Origin: Crateriforma conspicua
GTDB taxonomy: Bacteria > Planctomycetota > Planctomycetia > Pirellulales > Pirellulaceae
Length of the DNA: 64,000 nt
Assembly: GCF_007752935.1 (NCBI RefSeq)
Contig: NZ_CP036319.1
Location: 1,240,001-1,304,000 of the forward strand
Direction: 5' to 3'
The position numbers and the translations under genes are program-made. Below the pieces are notes generated by a model. It was given only the letters and a program-made list of their open reading frames with translations, did no database searches and was not told the DNA's origin. This document shows positions 36,789 through 46,752 of the stretch, in pieces (the first letter of the stretch is position 1; every line of letters starts with the position of its first letter).

Positions 36789-39700
36789 AGATCAAAGACA
36801 TCCAGATCGATGGTTTCGGTGTTTGGACCGGCCTTTCGGTCGACTCGATGCCCGAAGGCATGACGCTGTTTTACGGGCCCAACGAAGCCGGCAAGACGAC
36901 GCTGATGCAGTTCATCCGCGCGATGCTGTACGGCTTCACGCAAGAACGTCGCGAAAAATACTTGCCCCCGATCCATGGCGGCACCCCCGGCGGTGCGCTG
37001 CGTGTGACGGGCCCCGGCGGTGGCTATGAGATTCGCCGCACGTCACAGTTGACCGACAACAGCGCGACCGGTCGTCTGACGGTGACCGGCCAAGACGGCT
37101 TGTCACAGGGCCAGCATCGTCTGGGCAGTTTGTTGGGACAGATCGACGAGCCCATCTTTACCAACGTGTTTGCCATCGGCATTCGCGAACTTCAGGAACT
37201 GAGCACGCTGGACGGAACGGCCGCAGCGGACGAACTGTACAAACTGTCCAGTGGTTTGGATCGCGTGTCGCTGGTCGACGTGCTGCGCGGACTTCGTGCC
37301 GGTCGCCAAGACTTGGTCGGGCAATCAGGTGGCGAACAAGAACAGCAACAAAACCGACTGTTCGGCATGCTGAAACGCCGCGAAAACCTTCGCCGCGAAG
37401 TCGAACAACTGACGCGGCACAGTCGCCGCTGGACCGAATTGGCCAGCCAACGCCGCGCCCAACAGCATGAGATTGAACAGCTGTCCGAACGCATGGGCAG
37501 TTGGGAAAAGGAAGCCAAGTGCGTTGAAACCGCCACCAGCGTTCTGGATACGTGGCAGCAGCGTGACGCATTGCAGGAAGAGATCCGCCAGACCGAACTG
37601 CAAACCGAATTGCCCGACGAAGCACCCGGGCAGTTGGTCCAGATCGATGCGATGATGGACGAACGTCGCGCGAAGCTGGAGGAAATCAAAGCCAAGCGAC
37701 GCGAGGTTCGCGAGAAAGCTGAACAGTTGCCCGTCAGCCGGCGGATGTTGGAACTGCAAGGACGCATCGAAGCGGCCACCGAACAGGCGACGTGGGTCGA
37801 AGCACTTGAAGAACAAATCGAACGCCTGGATGCCCAGGTCGACAAGGCGCGGAAACAATTGGAATCCGATGCCGATCGGTTGGGGATCGACGAAGAAGAC
37901 CGCGCAGCGATCTGTCGTGGTGATCTGCATTGTTTGCCCGACTTGTCCAAGCAAACCTTGACGGCCTTGGCTGAGCCAGCCCGGAACGTTAAGGAAGCGA
38001 TGTATGCCCTGAAGCAGGCACGCAACGAAGGATTGGCTCATAAGAAAAAGGCCGACCAACTGCGTGAAGACTTGGACGAAGTCTTGCGTCGTGCGAATGC
38101 GAACAACTTGCAACAAGCGATCCGTCAACAGAACGATCGCATCAACGTGCTTCGCCAACGCATCCAATTGGGCGAACACCTGGACAAGCTGAAACGGCAC
38201 TATCGCGATCTGGAACGCGAGTCGGTCGACTTGGCCACCGACGAGGCATTGCCGGTCGATCGGATGCTATTGCTGGGCGTGCCGTTCTTTGCCGGCGGCG
38301 CGCTGTTGATGTATGGCTTGTTCCATCTGTTGAACATCCAAACGTTTGTGGCACAGCCGGACCCGACCTACGGGATGCTGTATCTGACGTTGGGCATGAT
38401 CGCGATGTTGATCTTCTACATGGGACGCGAAAATGGCCGCCGTGCCAATTCGTTGGACCTGGAGGATTGCGAACGTCAGATCGAATCGATTCGTCGCCAA
38501 ATCCGCGACCTGGAATCGGAAGCCAACGATGTCGATGCGTCGCTGCCGAGCAACGCCGAAAACTTGCAACAACGATTGCGTGATGCCGAATCTTTGGCCG
38601 CCGATCTGGACGCGGCCCTGCCGACCTACCACAGCCAAGCCGCCGCCGACCAAGCGTACAAGTCGGCGCGTTCGCGTGCATCCAAGGCTGCGGATGATTT
38701 GAAGGCGTCTCGCCGCGCATGGGCATCTACCTTGGAACGCCTGGGATTAAGCGAATCGATGTCGCCGCAAAGCGTTCGAAAGCTTGGCGATGGCTACGAA
38801 ACACTGCAGGCCAGCATCCGCCGCGTGGATGAGCTGAAGGCCGAACGTGAACAACGTCAACGTGAAATGCAAACGTTGGCAAAACGCATCGAAGACCTGT
38901 ACCTGGAAGCATTGGAAGTCCAACGCGAATCGGTCGATGAAGATGCGTTGATGTATGAGGATGACGAAGACGACAAGGCCCAACAGCAACGCATCGTCGC
39001 CCGGCCTCGCACCGGCCCGTTGGACCAGTTGAACCACTTGCAAGAAGAACTGTCGCGTCAGCGGCACTGGATCAAGCGTCGTCGAACGTTGAAAGACCAA
39101 GACGACCATTACAAGAAACAGCAGGCCGGACACGCTCGGGCAATCGAACGAGGCGAACAACAGCGTCGTGCGTTGTGGGCCAAATGTGGCGTGGCGACTG
39201 CCGAGCAGTTCTACGAGTTGGTCGACGCCAAGGCGCGTTTGCGTGAAATGCGAATCCAAATCAAAGAACTGGATCAACAAGTCCGCAAAATCATTGGCAC
39301 CCATGTCGACTATGACGAAGTGGCCACGGCGATCGACGGCGCGACCGCCCAAGACTTGGACAAGCGTTGGGAATCGTTGACGACGCGGATGACCGAGACG
39401 GAAGAACGCGTCGCTTTGCTGCGGACTCAGCAGGGTCAGCTGGCACAAGAAATGAAACAGCTGGGCGAAGACGGCCGCTTGACCGTGGCGCAATTGGAAC
39501 TGGAATGCCTGGATCGACAGATCGCATCGGCGACACGACGGTGGCAAACGCTGGCGATGGCCAGCAGTTTGTTGGAAGACGTTTGCAGCACGGTTGAACG
39601 TGAACGACAACCGGAAACCTTGCGCGAAGCATCATCGTTCTTGAGCCAATTGACCGACGGAAAGTACACGCGTATCTGGACGCCGCTGGGCACCAGCAAG

Positions 39701-40612
39701 CTGAAGATTGACGATGCCGAAGGCAACTCGTTGCCGCTGGAGGTGCTAAGCCGTGGGACGGGGGAAGCCGTGTTCATCGCATTGCGACTGTCACTCGCCG
39801 CCGCCTATTCACGCCGCGGCGTGATGTTGCCGTTGGTCTTGGACGACGTCCTGGTGAACTTTGACCGGGAACGCGCCGTCAGTGCCGCCCGCACGTTGAA
39901 GACGTTCGCGGAACTGGGCCACCAAGTAATGATGTTTACTTGTCACGACCACATCGTTGAAATCTTTCACGACATCGACGTGCAGGTCCGGCAATTGCCC
40001 ACGCAAGGCGAACCCGGTCGGGCGGAAGTCTTGCCGCCGCCGGTTTACGAAGAAGAACCGGTGGAATACGAGGAAGAAGAGATCACCGTCGCCGAGCCCG
40101 TGGTGGAATTGGAAGAAGAGCAGCCGGAGGTGGTCACGCCGCGAATTCAGTTCATCCAAAAGTCACTGAAGAAGCCTCAAACCAAAACGGTGGTTGTCGA
40201 AAAGCCTGTGCCGGTTCCCGTCGAACCGAAGGTGATTGTCCAACCGGCACCGCCGAAGCCCGAGCCCAAACCAGAACCGGCAAAGCCGCGTCCGTTACCC
40301 CAGCCGAAACCCGAACCCCGGCCCGAACCTGAGCCGGTGTACGAATACATCGAGGAAGTGGAGTACCTGGACGATGAACCAGAGTCCAGTTCCCTGGATT
40401 GGGCATGGTTCCAACGTGAACCCGCCGACGGTCGGATCGACGATGACGAAGCCGTGGCAGAAATCGCACGCAGCGAATGGGTGGGCGACGAATCATTGGC
40501 CGCCATGAATACCAATCGGCACGCCCGTCGTGACGTCGGTCAACCGGCACATCCCGGTGATGCACCGGGAGACGACGGATCGTGGTGGGACGGCGCCCGA
40601 GCGGCAAGCTGA
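36785..40612 (+). CDS. SbcC/YhaN-like ATPase with an internal membrane hairpin and acidic/Pro-rich tail
   Basis: 1275 residues. Walker A FYGPNEAGKTT at 29-39 and, at the far end, LSRGTGEAVFIALRLS with LPLVLDDVLVNFD give the split ABC head of the SMC/Rad50/SbcC type. Between them lie long coiled coils. Unusually, residues about 493-511 (VPFFAGGALLMYGLFHL) and 525-547 (PTYGMLYLTLGMIAMLIFYMG) are two hydrophobic segments, suggesting a membrane hairpin in place of the zinc hook. From about 1079 to the end, a Glu/Pro/Lys-rich tail with TonB-like PxP repeats is added. I infer a membrane-attached DNA-end or stress-related ATPase working with the SbcD-like subunit. Confidence 0.9.
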   Translation: MKIKDIQIDGFGVWTGLSVDSMPEGMTLFYGPNEAGKTTLMQFIRAMLYGFTQERREKYLPPIHGGTPGGALRVTGPGGGYEIRRTSQLTDNSATGRLTVTGQDGLSQGQHRLGSLLGQIDEPIFTNVFAIGIRELQELSTLDGTAAADELYKLSSGLDRVSLVDVLRGLRAGRQDLVGQSGGEQEQQQNRLFGMLKRRENLRREVEQLTRHSRRWTELASQRRAQQHEIEQLSERMGSWEKEAKCVETATSVLDTWQQRDALQEEIRQTELQTELPDEAPGQLVQIDAMMDERRAKLEEIKAKRREVREKAEQLPVSRRMLELQGRIEAATEQATWVEALEEQIERLDAQVDKARKQLESDADRLGIDEEDRAAICRGDLHCLPDLSKQTLTALAEPARNVKEAMYALKQARNEGLAHKKKADQLREDLDEVLRRANANNLQQAIRQQNDRINVLRQRIQLGEHLDKLKRHYRDLERESVDLATDEALPVDRMLLLGVPFFAGGALLMYGLFHLLNIQTFVAQPDPTYGMLYLTLGMIAMLIFYMGRENGRRANSLDLEDCERQIESIRRQIRDLESEANDVDASLPSNAENLQQRLRDAESLAADLDAALPTYHSQAAADQAYKSARSRASKAADDLKASRRAWASTLERLGLSESMSPQSVRKLGDGYETLQASIRRVDELKAEREQRQREMQTLAKRIEDLYLEALEVQRESVDEDALMYEDDEDDKAQQQRIVARPRTGPLDQLNHLQEELSRQRHWIKRRRTLKDQDDHYKKQQAGHARAIERGEQQRRALWAKCGVATAEQFYELVDAKARLREMRIQIKELDQQVRKIIGTHVDYDEVATAIDGATAQDLDKRWESLTTRMTETEERVALLRTQQGQLAQEMKQLGEDGRLTVAQLELECLDRQIASATRRWQTLAMASSLLEDVCSTVERERQPETLREASSFLSQLTDGKYTRIWTPLGTSKLKIDDAEGNSLPLEVLSRGTGEAVFIALRLSLAAAYSRRGVMLPLVLDDVLVNFDRERAVSAARTLKTFAELGHQVMMFTCHDHIVEIFHDIDVQVRQLPTQGEPGRAEVLPPPVYEEEPVEYEEEEITVAEPVVELEEEQPEVVTPRIQFIQKSLKKPQTKTVVVEKPVPVPVEPKVIVQPAPPKPEPKPEPAKPRPLPQPKPEPRPEPEPVYEYIEEVEYLDDEPESSSLDWAWFQREPADGRIDDDEAVAEIARSEWVGDESLAAMNTNRHARRDVGQPAHPGDAPGDDGSWWDGARAAS

Positions 40613-40642
40613 TCCGCGGAACAAACGATCGGCGGAAGTAGC

Positions 40643-40663
40643 AACCGGCGGACACTGCCGGTT
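40643..40663. terminator. Hairpin in the convergent gap, possible bidirectional terminator
   Basis: AACCGGC (40643-40649) pairs with GCCGGTT (40657-40663); a short T-run follows on the plus strand. It lies 30 bases after the SbcC-like stop and touches the stop of the opposing gene. Confidence 0.4.
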
Positions 40664-41823
40664 TAGATTCCCGCGTCGGGTTCGGCTTCCAGCGATTGGC
40701 GGACTTCGGCGTTGGCCGTCCAGTAGAAAACGGTCCCGATCGCCGCCATGATCACTTTGACCAACTCAAACACCAGCGCGACCAAGGTCCCCTTGGCTTC
40801 GGTGGGTGTGGCCGGGACGATCGTGTAAAGCCATTCCAAAGCCGCTTCGAACACGCCCAATCCCGCCGGCGTCAACGGCAATGCCGAAGCCAACATCCCG
40901 ATGGGAACGATCACAAAGTGTTCGGTAAAACTGGGCGGTGATGCGTACAAACCGCGAGCGATCAGATAGACACTGATCGCCAACATCGATTGCACGCCCA
41001 GGCTCATCACCACCGAGGCCCCAAACGCAAGCCGATGGTGATGAAACATTCGCAACGGTGGTCCGACGCGGGCGATGACTGGACCGACGATCGGCCAATT
41101 GCTGGCCCACCGCACCAGCGAATCGACGCCGCGACCGCCCAGGATCAGCACCATCAGCACTGCGGTGCCAGTCGCAATCAGCGCCGCGGTGACGATTTTG
41201 ATGTTCGTCAGATCGGCGTCACCGCTGGGGTTGGTGGTCAGCAATGCGGCGGCGACCAACAGCAACAGCCCGTACAGCCCGACGCCGCGATCGACCAACA
41301 CCGACGCGACCGCTTCGACGCGTTTGCCGGGACGACGCCGCGCAAGGAAGATCGCTTTGAACAGATCGCCGCCGACGCTGCCGGCGGAAACGAAGCTAAG
41401 CAGGAAGCAAATCGCCCCCAACCGGAAAGCTTCCAGCATTGTCAGGTTGATGCCTTGGGCACGGACCAGCAGGCACCAGCGGGCGAACGATAGCGACATC
41501 GCTCCGAGTGCGACCGCCAGGGCGGCAGCCAACAGCAGGAAATTTTTCGGCTGGTCGCGGATTTCGGCCCAATCTTCGGGCTTCACGCGATAGATCAGCA
41601 AATAGGCGATGATCGCCGCGGGAATCAGGAACTTGGCCCCCGTCATCAGCCCCGCGGTGATCAACGATCGACCGGCCGCGGGGCCATGTTGCTCGCCCGA
41701 CGTTTCTTCGTCGGCGGGATCCCCGGGCGGTCGTGGGGTGGGGGCGTCGGCCCGGGATTCGGGGCTGGCCTGTGCGTCCGGATTGTCCCGGGCGGTCGGT
41801 TCGATGGGGTCCAAGGCGTTCAT
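40663..41823 (-). CDS. Flippase-like (UPF0104/LPG-synthase TM) membrane protein
   Basis: From the ATG at 41823 it is 386 residues. A polar 55-residue N-terminus rich in Pro/Glu is followed by about eight hydrophobic helices. The signature GSVGGDLFKAIFLARR and SVLVDRGVGLY fit the lysylphosphatidylglycerol-synthase transmembrane region/UPF0104 flippase-like family, involved in moving lipids or lipid-linked sugars across the membrane. The substrate is unknown. The open frame upstream to 42528 runs antisense through the PVC protein and is rejected. Confidence 0.88.
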   Translation of the reverse strand: MNALDPIEPTARDNPDAQASPESRADAPTPRPPGDPADEETSGEQHGPAAGRSLITAGLMTGAKFLIPAAIIAYLLIYRVKPEDWAEIRDQPKNFLLLAAALAVALGAMSLSFARWCLLVRAQGINLTMLEAFRLGAICFLLSFVSAGSVGGDLFKAIFLARRRPGKRVEAVASVLVDRGVGLYGLLLLVAAALLTTNPSGDADLTNIKIVTAALIATGTAVLMVLILGGRGVDSLVRWASNWPIVGPVIARVGPPLRMFHHHRLAFGASVVMSLGVQSMLAISVYLIARGLYASPPSFTEHFVIVPIGMLASALPLTPAGLGVFEAALEWLYTIVPATPTEAKGTLVALVFELVKVIMAAIGTVFYWTANAEVRQSLEAEPDAGI

Positions 41824-42210
41824 CCGTCGAAGAATAGTTGGGTCACGGGAATCTGCCGAGGTGTCCCCCAGGTCAATCTTGCCAAATCGGCGTCCAGTTC
41901 CTATCCTGCGGGGCCACTGGGTTCCACGGCCTGATTCCGACCGCAACGTCGGCTTGCCCCGCACCGTCAGGCAGCCCCCCTTCGAACGCGTGTTTGTGTT
42001 CGTCGGTCCGCGTCGCAACGGACGACGCCGGCCTTTTCCGATCCGGCCTTTGGGCTTGTCGATCGCGGAGGACGGACGATCTGCGAAAGCCGTGGAAATG
42101 ACCGCTAAAACAGCCGGTTTTACGGCAAAATTCAAGGCAACCGGGTTCGTCAGGGCCTCGGATGCCGACCCAACGTCATTCCGAATCACTGTCCCTATCG
42201 AGACCGCCAA
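41824..42210. other. Divergent control region
   Basis: These 387 bases hold the starts of the flippase-like gene and the small basic protein. TAAAAC-agccg-GTTTTA at 42106-42122 is a perfect dyad about 90 bases before the small gene. I see no further gene. Confidence 0.45.
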
Positions 42211-42414
42211 ATGTCGATCGACCAAAGCCTGAAGGTGAAAGCCGGGGCCATCAAGTCCCGGAACGTTCTGACCCGTGCCGAGCGTGTCGCACGGCTGAAA
42301 CAACTGGACAAGTTTGACGAGAACGAAGCGATCGTGGGTATGCCCAAGGTTCGCGTCCAAAAGATCTCGCTGAAGAAGAAGAAGAAGGTCAAGAAGGCCG
42401 ACGACGACAAGTAG
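42211..42414 (+). CDS. PVC-group small basic protein
   Basis: 67 residues, very basic at the end (KKKKKVKKADDDK), with SRNVLTRAERVARLKQLDKF and AIVGMPKVRVQKIS. This matches the small basic protein restricted to Planctomycetes, Verrucomicrobia and Chlamydiae (TIGR04137), reported as a signature protein of that superphylum. It is predicted to interact with nucleic acid or ribosome; experimental function is unsettled as far as I know. It is a strong taxonomic marker. Confidence 0.9.
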   Translation: MSIDQSLKVKAGAIKSRNVLTRAERVARLKQLDKFDENEAIVGMPKVRVQKISLKKKKKVKKADDDK

Positions 42415-42507
42415 GCTGGGGTTGCGTCGTTCGGCCCAATCGCGGTACGCCCTTGTGTACCCTAGGCTGTTCGATTCGACTTCTGACCACTTCTCAAGGC
42501 CGGACCC

Positions 42508-43590
42508 ATGCCCGTCGCCGACGACCAAATTTCGGGGCTGCCAACTTCATCGAACGCCAGTGATGCTGCGGCGGCGGATTCTGCGTCCGCCCCTGATGTG
42601 TCATCCGGTGGCGGCCAGACTGCTCAGGTGACCAAGGCGTCGTCAGCAACTCCCGGTGATTCGGCCGACACCGATTCCGCGTCGGGCGTTCGTGATCCCC
42701 AGCGGCTGCCTTTGCCCGAAGCCACCCAGCCGCTGCAGGTGATGTGGCGGTATGTCATCGTTCTTTCCGCGGTTCATCTGATCGCGATGCTGGCGTTGAT
42801 CCCCTGGCTTTTCACTTGGTCCGGACTGTTCTTTGCCGTCGCCGGACACTTTGTCTTCGGCATGCTTGGGATCACGATCGGTTACCATCGGTTGCTGACC
42901 CACCGCGGATTCACCTGTCCGAAGTGGCTGGAACACGGATTGGCCCTGCTGGGCATCTGTAACTTGCAAGACAGCCCGGCGCGTTGGGTGGCCATCCACC
43001 GGATGCATCATCAGCACAGCGATCACCAACCCGATCCACACAGTCCACTGGCCAGTTTCTTGTGGGGCCATGTCGGTTGGGTCGTCTGTCGCCACAAAGA
43101 CTTGGACACCACGCGGCATTACGAACGCTATGTCCGTGATTTGCTGAAAGATCCGTTCTATCTGCGTTTGGAACGCGGCGACGTTTGGTTTCTGGTGTAT
43201 GTCGGGCACGCCCTTTTGTTGACTCTGATGGGTGGCGTTTGGGGATTGATCGCCAGTGGCGGATCTTGGGCCGAAGCCGGGCGTTACATGGCCAGTTGGT
43301 TCGTGTGGACCGTTGCGGTGCGAACCGTGTTTGTGTTGCACGGAACCTGGGCGGTCAACTCGTTCGCCCACTTCTTTGGCTACCGCAACTATGAAACCCG
43401 CGACGACAGTCGCAACAACTGGATGGTGGCCATCTTTACCCACGGCGAAGGCTGGCATAACAACCACCATGCTTCCCCGCGAGCCGCACGGCACGGTCAC
43501 AAGTGGTACGAATTTGACATGTCGTGGTGGGTCATCCGCACCTGGGAAATGATGGGCTTGGCCAAAGACGTGGTTCGTCCCAAACCCTGA
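42508..43590 (+). CDS. Acyl-CoA/acyl-lipid desaturase (delta-9 type)
   Basis: 360 residues. After a 75-residue low-complexity start come membrane helices and the three His boxes: GYHRLLTHRGF, HRMHHQHSDHQPDPH and EGWHNNHHASPRAARHGH. These bind a di-iron centre. The layout is that of stearoyl-CoA/acyl-lipid delta-9 desaturases, which introduce a cis double bond and tune membrane fluidity. The first 75 residues (rich in Ala, Ser and Asp) are not part of the family core. It is separate from the small basic protein by 93 bases. Confidence 0.93.
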   Translation: MPVADDQISGLPTSSNASDAAAADSASAPDVSSGGGQTAQVTKASSATPGDSADTDSASGVRDPQRLPLPEATQPLQVMWRYVIVLSAVHLIAMLALIPWLFTWSGLFFAVAGHFVFGMLGITIGYHRLLTHRGFTCPKWLEHGLALLGICNLQDSPARWVAIHRMHHQHSDHQPDPHSPLASFLWGHVGWVVCRHKDLDTTRHYERYVRDLLKDPFYLRLERGDVWFLVYVGHALLLTLMGGVWGLIASGGSWAEAGRYMASWFVWTVAVRTVFVLHGTWAVNSFAHFFGYRNYETRDDSRNNWMVAIFTHGEGWHNNHHASPRAARHGHKWYEFDMSWWVIRTWEMMGLAKDVVRPKP

Positions 43591-43615
43591 ACGCGATTTC
43601 CTTGCGACCCGCGAA

Positions 43616-44929
43616 TCAGGTGGTGGCCGGGCCCAGATCGATGGGTTTCTCTTCGGCCATTTCTTCGGTGACCTCGGTCTTATCCCAAAAACTCAGGGCA
43701 AAGATCACGGCCACCACACCGGCAAACACCGCTGGCATCAGCCAGAACATCGCGGCACCGGCTTCCCAACCCTCGGCGGTCGTGGCGTCCAACTTCACGA
43801 CGCTGTCGCCCCAAAACCCCGACACGTAGTTGCCGACCAACATGCCGGCACCATAAGTCAGCAAGCCGACCAAGGCCTGGGCGCTGGTCCGTGTTTCCGG
43901 CGGTGCAACGCGGTCGGTGTACAGTTGGCCGGTCACAAAGAAGAAGTCATAGCAGATGCCGTGCAGCATGATGCCCAGGATCAGCATCGCCGAATTCGAT
44001 GGCATCAGGCCGAACAAGACGTATCGCAACGCCCAAGCGATCATGCCGACCAGCAGCATCTTTTTGACGCCCAGTCGAGCCAAGAACACGGGCACCAACG
44101 CCATGAACACAATTTCGCTGACCTGACCCAGCGCCATCACGCCGCCGGTATCGTCGCCAAACGCCATCAGCTTCACGAAGTCGCCGGTTCGTGCGTAATA
44201 GAACGCCAGCGGGATGCAGATCAGGAACGAGCACAAAGCAAAAACCGCGTAGGACGGATTCTTCAGCAAACTGATCGCATCGAATCCCAACAGTTTGATG
44301 ATGTTGACCGGTTTGCCTTTGCCTTCCGGCGGCGACGAAGGCAATGTGAACGCATATATCCCGTAGATCAAACTGGCCGCAGCGGCCAGTTGAAACTGGA
44401 CCGCCGATCCGCCCGCGTCGTCGACGCCCGGAAGCACCTTCAGCGGAAAGATCCCAAAGAACGATTGGGACACCACCAGGCCGCCGACGATCCAACCAAT
44501 CGTTCCCCACAATCGGATCTTCGGGAAATCACGTTCCGGCGACGCCACATTCTGAAAGGTCAGTGTGTTGACCACCGCCAGCGTGGGCATGTAGCAGATG
44601 AAAAACGCCAACATGGCGACGAAGAACATCGTCGGCGAATCTTCGATCGTGCTGACCCAGTACAGCAAGCCCGCACCGGCCAAGTGCAAAATCGCCAGCA
44701 CGTGTTCCTTGTTCAGCAGGCGGTCGGCGACGAAGCCCACAATCAGCGGGGCACACAGGGCCGCCCAAGTCTGCGTCGCATAGATGTTGGCGACGATCGA
44801 ATTCAACGTGCCCTTTTCTTCGTACGCGGCGAACAGCTTGGTCAGATAACCGCCCATCGTGACAAAGAAAACGCCCCATACAAAAAATTGCAGGAACATC
44901 ATGATGCTTAGTCGGATCGGCTTGGACAT
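43616..44929 (-). CDS. MFS transporter, nucleoside:H+ symporter-like
   Basis: From the ATG at 44929 the protein is 437 residues with about 12 helices. MSKPIRLSIMMFLQFFVWGVFF and VTMGGYLTKLF at the start, then RLWGTIGWIVGG in the middle, match the NupG/XapB nucleoside permease branch of the major facilitator superfamily. Related proteins in planctomycetes are often annotated as sugar or nucleoside uptake carriers. The frame to 45133 is rejected because the N-terminal extension is basic and hydrophilic. Confidence 0.87.
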   Translation of the reverse strand: MSKPIRLSIMMFLQFFVWGVFFVTMGGYLTKLFAAYEEKGTLNSIVANIYATQTWAALCAPLIVGFVADRLLNKEHVLAILHLAGAGLLYWVSTIEDSPTMFFVAMLAFFICYMPTLAVVNTLTFQNVASPERDFPKIRLWGTIGWIVGGLVVSQSFFGIFPLKVLPGVDDAGGSAVQFQLAAAASLIYGIYAFTLPSSPPEGKGKPVNIIKLLGFDAISLLKNPSYAVFALCSFLICIPLAFYYARTGDFVKLMAFGDDTGGVMALGQVSEIVFMALVPVFLARLGVKKMLLVGMIAWALRYVLFGLMPSNSAMLILGIMLHGICYDFFFVTGQLYTDRVAPPETRTSAQALVGLLTYGAGMLVGNYVSGFWGDSVVKLDATTAEGWEAGAAMFWLMPAVFAGVVAVIFALSFWDKTEVTEEMAEEKPIDLGPATT

Positions 44930-45164
44930 GGCAGCGGATTCGTTGGGCAGATCGGAAAACGGAACGACTACGTTGATGCGAACAGCCGATGATTCTGGCA
45001 TTCGCGAAAGCGAATTGTAATCTGCATCCCGATCGCGGTGTCCCCACCCAAGTCGCGACATCCTGACGCCAAAGAATGTTTGACTCCTTTGACGTTTCCT
45101 AAATCCCCCGGCGGCGGCGCACCTGAACGACACCGGGCCCCGCGGGCATCGTCACGCGGGTCAT

Positions 45165-46592
45165 TTAGTGTCGCGTCAAACCCAATTGCTTGAGACGGCT
45201 GCGCAGGGTCGGGCGACTGATGCCCAGACGTGCACTGGCCTCGCTCAAGTTTCCTTGCGTCGCTTTCAACACTTGCTCGATCAACACGCGATCGACTTCA
45301 TCGTGAATGTCACTGCTGATGGAAAACGAACCGGCCGCCAAACGCGAAGCGATCAGCCGCGAAAGATCGCTTCGCCAATCTGACGATGACGGCGTGGTGA
45401 TGTCATGTTTCGGGTCGCGATGAAAGGACGGCGGCAAGAACGCCGGGACGATCACCGGCCCGCTGGCTTTCAACAGGGTTTGTTTGATCACGCCCTGCAA
45501 TTCACGAACGTTGCCGGGCCAATGATGCTGGCACAGTGACTGCATTGTTTCGGGCGCTATGCTGATGAACTCTTTGCCCAGTTGCCTGGCAAATGCAGAA
45601 AAAAAGTGTTCGATCATCAGGGGGACGTCATCGCCACGTTCCCGCATTGGTGGCAACCGAATCGTGAACTCGTTCAAGCGATAAAACAGATCGCTGCGGA
45701 AACTGCCGTCGCCGATAGCGGATTCCAGATCGCGGTTGGTCGCCGCCAGGATCCGCACATCGGTTTTGATGGGCTTCGATCCGCCGACCCGTTCGAATTC
45801 CTTTTCCTGCAGCACACGCAACAGCTTGGTTTGCATGACCGGTGACATGTCGCCGATTTCGTCCAAGAAAAGCGTGCCTTTGTCGCAAATCTCGAACTTG
45901 CCGATTCGCCGTTGGTCGGCACCAGTGAAGGCGCCCTTTTCATGCCCGAACAGTTCGCTTTCCAGCAGGTTCTCGGGAATTGCGGCACAGTTGATTGCAT
46001 GAAAGACTTGATCGTGTCGATGGCTGTGTTGATAAATCGCCCGTGCGACGACTTCCTTTCCGGTTCCCGTTTCGCCAAGGATCAATACCGCAACGTCCTT
46101 GGATGCGACACGACCGATGGAACGAAAGACTTCGACCATGGCGTCGCATCGGCCCAAGACCTGATCGGCCGCGGCAGTGTGCATCGGTTTGTCGCTGGGC
46201 AATACCGCCGGACGTCGTGCCATGCGACTGGTTTCCAACGCCGAATCGATCAACGGCAGAATCTCGTCCGGTTCGAACGGTTTGGTCACGTAGTCGAAGG
46301 CCCCGTTGCTCATCGCCGTGATTGCGGTTTCGGCCGTACCGTGACCGGTGATCAAGATGACAGGGATCCGGCGATCGATTTCACGCAGTTCGCTGGCTGC
46401 CGCCAGCCCGGATCGATCGGGCAATTGGATATCACACAGCACCGCATCGGGACGCGATTGACGGAAGATGTTGATCCCGTGTTCCGCAGTCGATGCGACC
46501 AACACCGTGTAATCAGGTTCCGGCAGGCACAGTTTCATGCACTGCAAAATCAGAGGGTCGTCGTCGATGACCAAGAGCGTGGGGGCAGTCAT
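45165..46592 (-). CDS. NtrC-type sigma-54 response regulator
   Basis: From the ATG at 46592 (46601 is also possible) the protein is 475 residues. The receiver domain has LLVIDDDPLI with the acidic pair, phospho-acceptor Asp54 (CDIQLPD) and a Lys in VTKPFEP. The AAA+ domain has GETGTGKE, a full GAFTGA loop and FLDEIGDM. The C-terminus is a Fis-type HTH (NLSEASARLGISRPTLRSRL). It must be the partner of the histidine kinase just upstream; the two form a two-component pair that activates sigma-54 promoters. Confidence 0.93.
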   Translation of the reverse strand: MTAPTLLVIDDDPLILQCMKLCLPEPDYTVLVASTAEHGINIFRQSRPDAVLCDIQLPDRSGLAAASELREIDRRIPVILITGHGTAETAITAMSNGAFDYVTKPFEPDEILPLIDSALETSRMARRPAVLPSDKPMHTAAADQVLGRCDAMVEVFRSIGRVASKDVAVLILGETGTGKEVVARAIYQHSHRHDQVFHAINCAAIPENLLESELFGHEKGAFTGADQRRIGKFEICDKGTLFLDEIGDMSPVMQTKLLRVLQEKEFERVGGSKPIKTDVRILAATNRDLESAIGDGSFRSDLFYRLNEFTIRLPPMRERGDDVPLMIEHFFSAFARQLGKEFISIAPETMQSLCQHHWPGNVRELQGVIKQTLLKASGPVIVPAFLPPSFHRDPKHDITTPSSSDWRSDLSRLIASRLAAGSFSISSDIHDEVDRVLIEQVLKATQGNLSEASARLGISRPTLRSRLKQLGLTRH

Positions 46593-46752
46593 GGCGTTCA
46601 TTCCGATTGAAATCGCATTTCGTAAGCGGTGATCGTTTGGTCGCAGTGCGGTCGATTCGTTGTCGGCACGGTGCAAGTGTTCGTGTGTGCGGTTTGTCGG
46701 GCGGTTCTTGTGTGCAATTCAAGGCGATGCCGGTTCGGCGGGCCGCTGTCGG

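Noticed and set aside
41824-42528. N-terminal extension of the flippase-like gene
   Set aside because: It runs antisense through the PVC small basic protein and lacks membrane or domain features.
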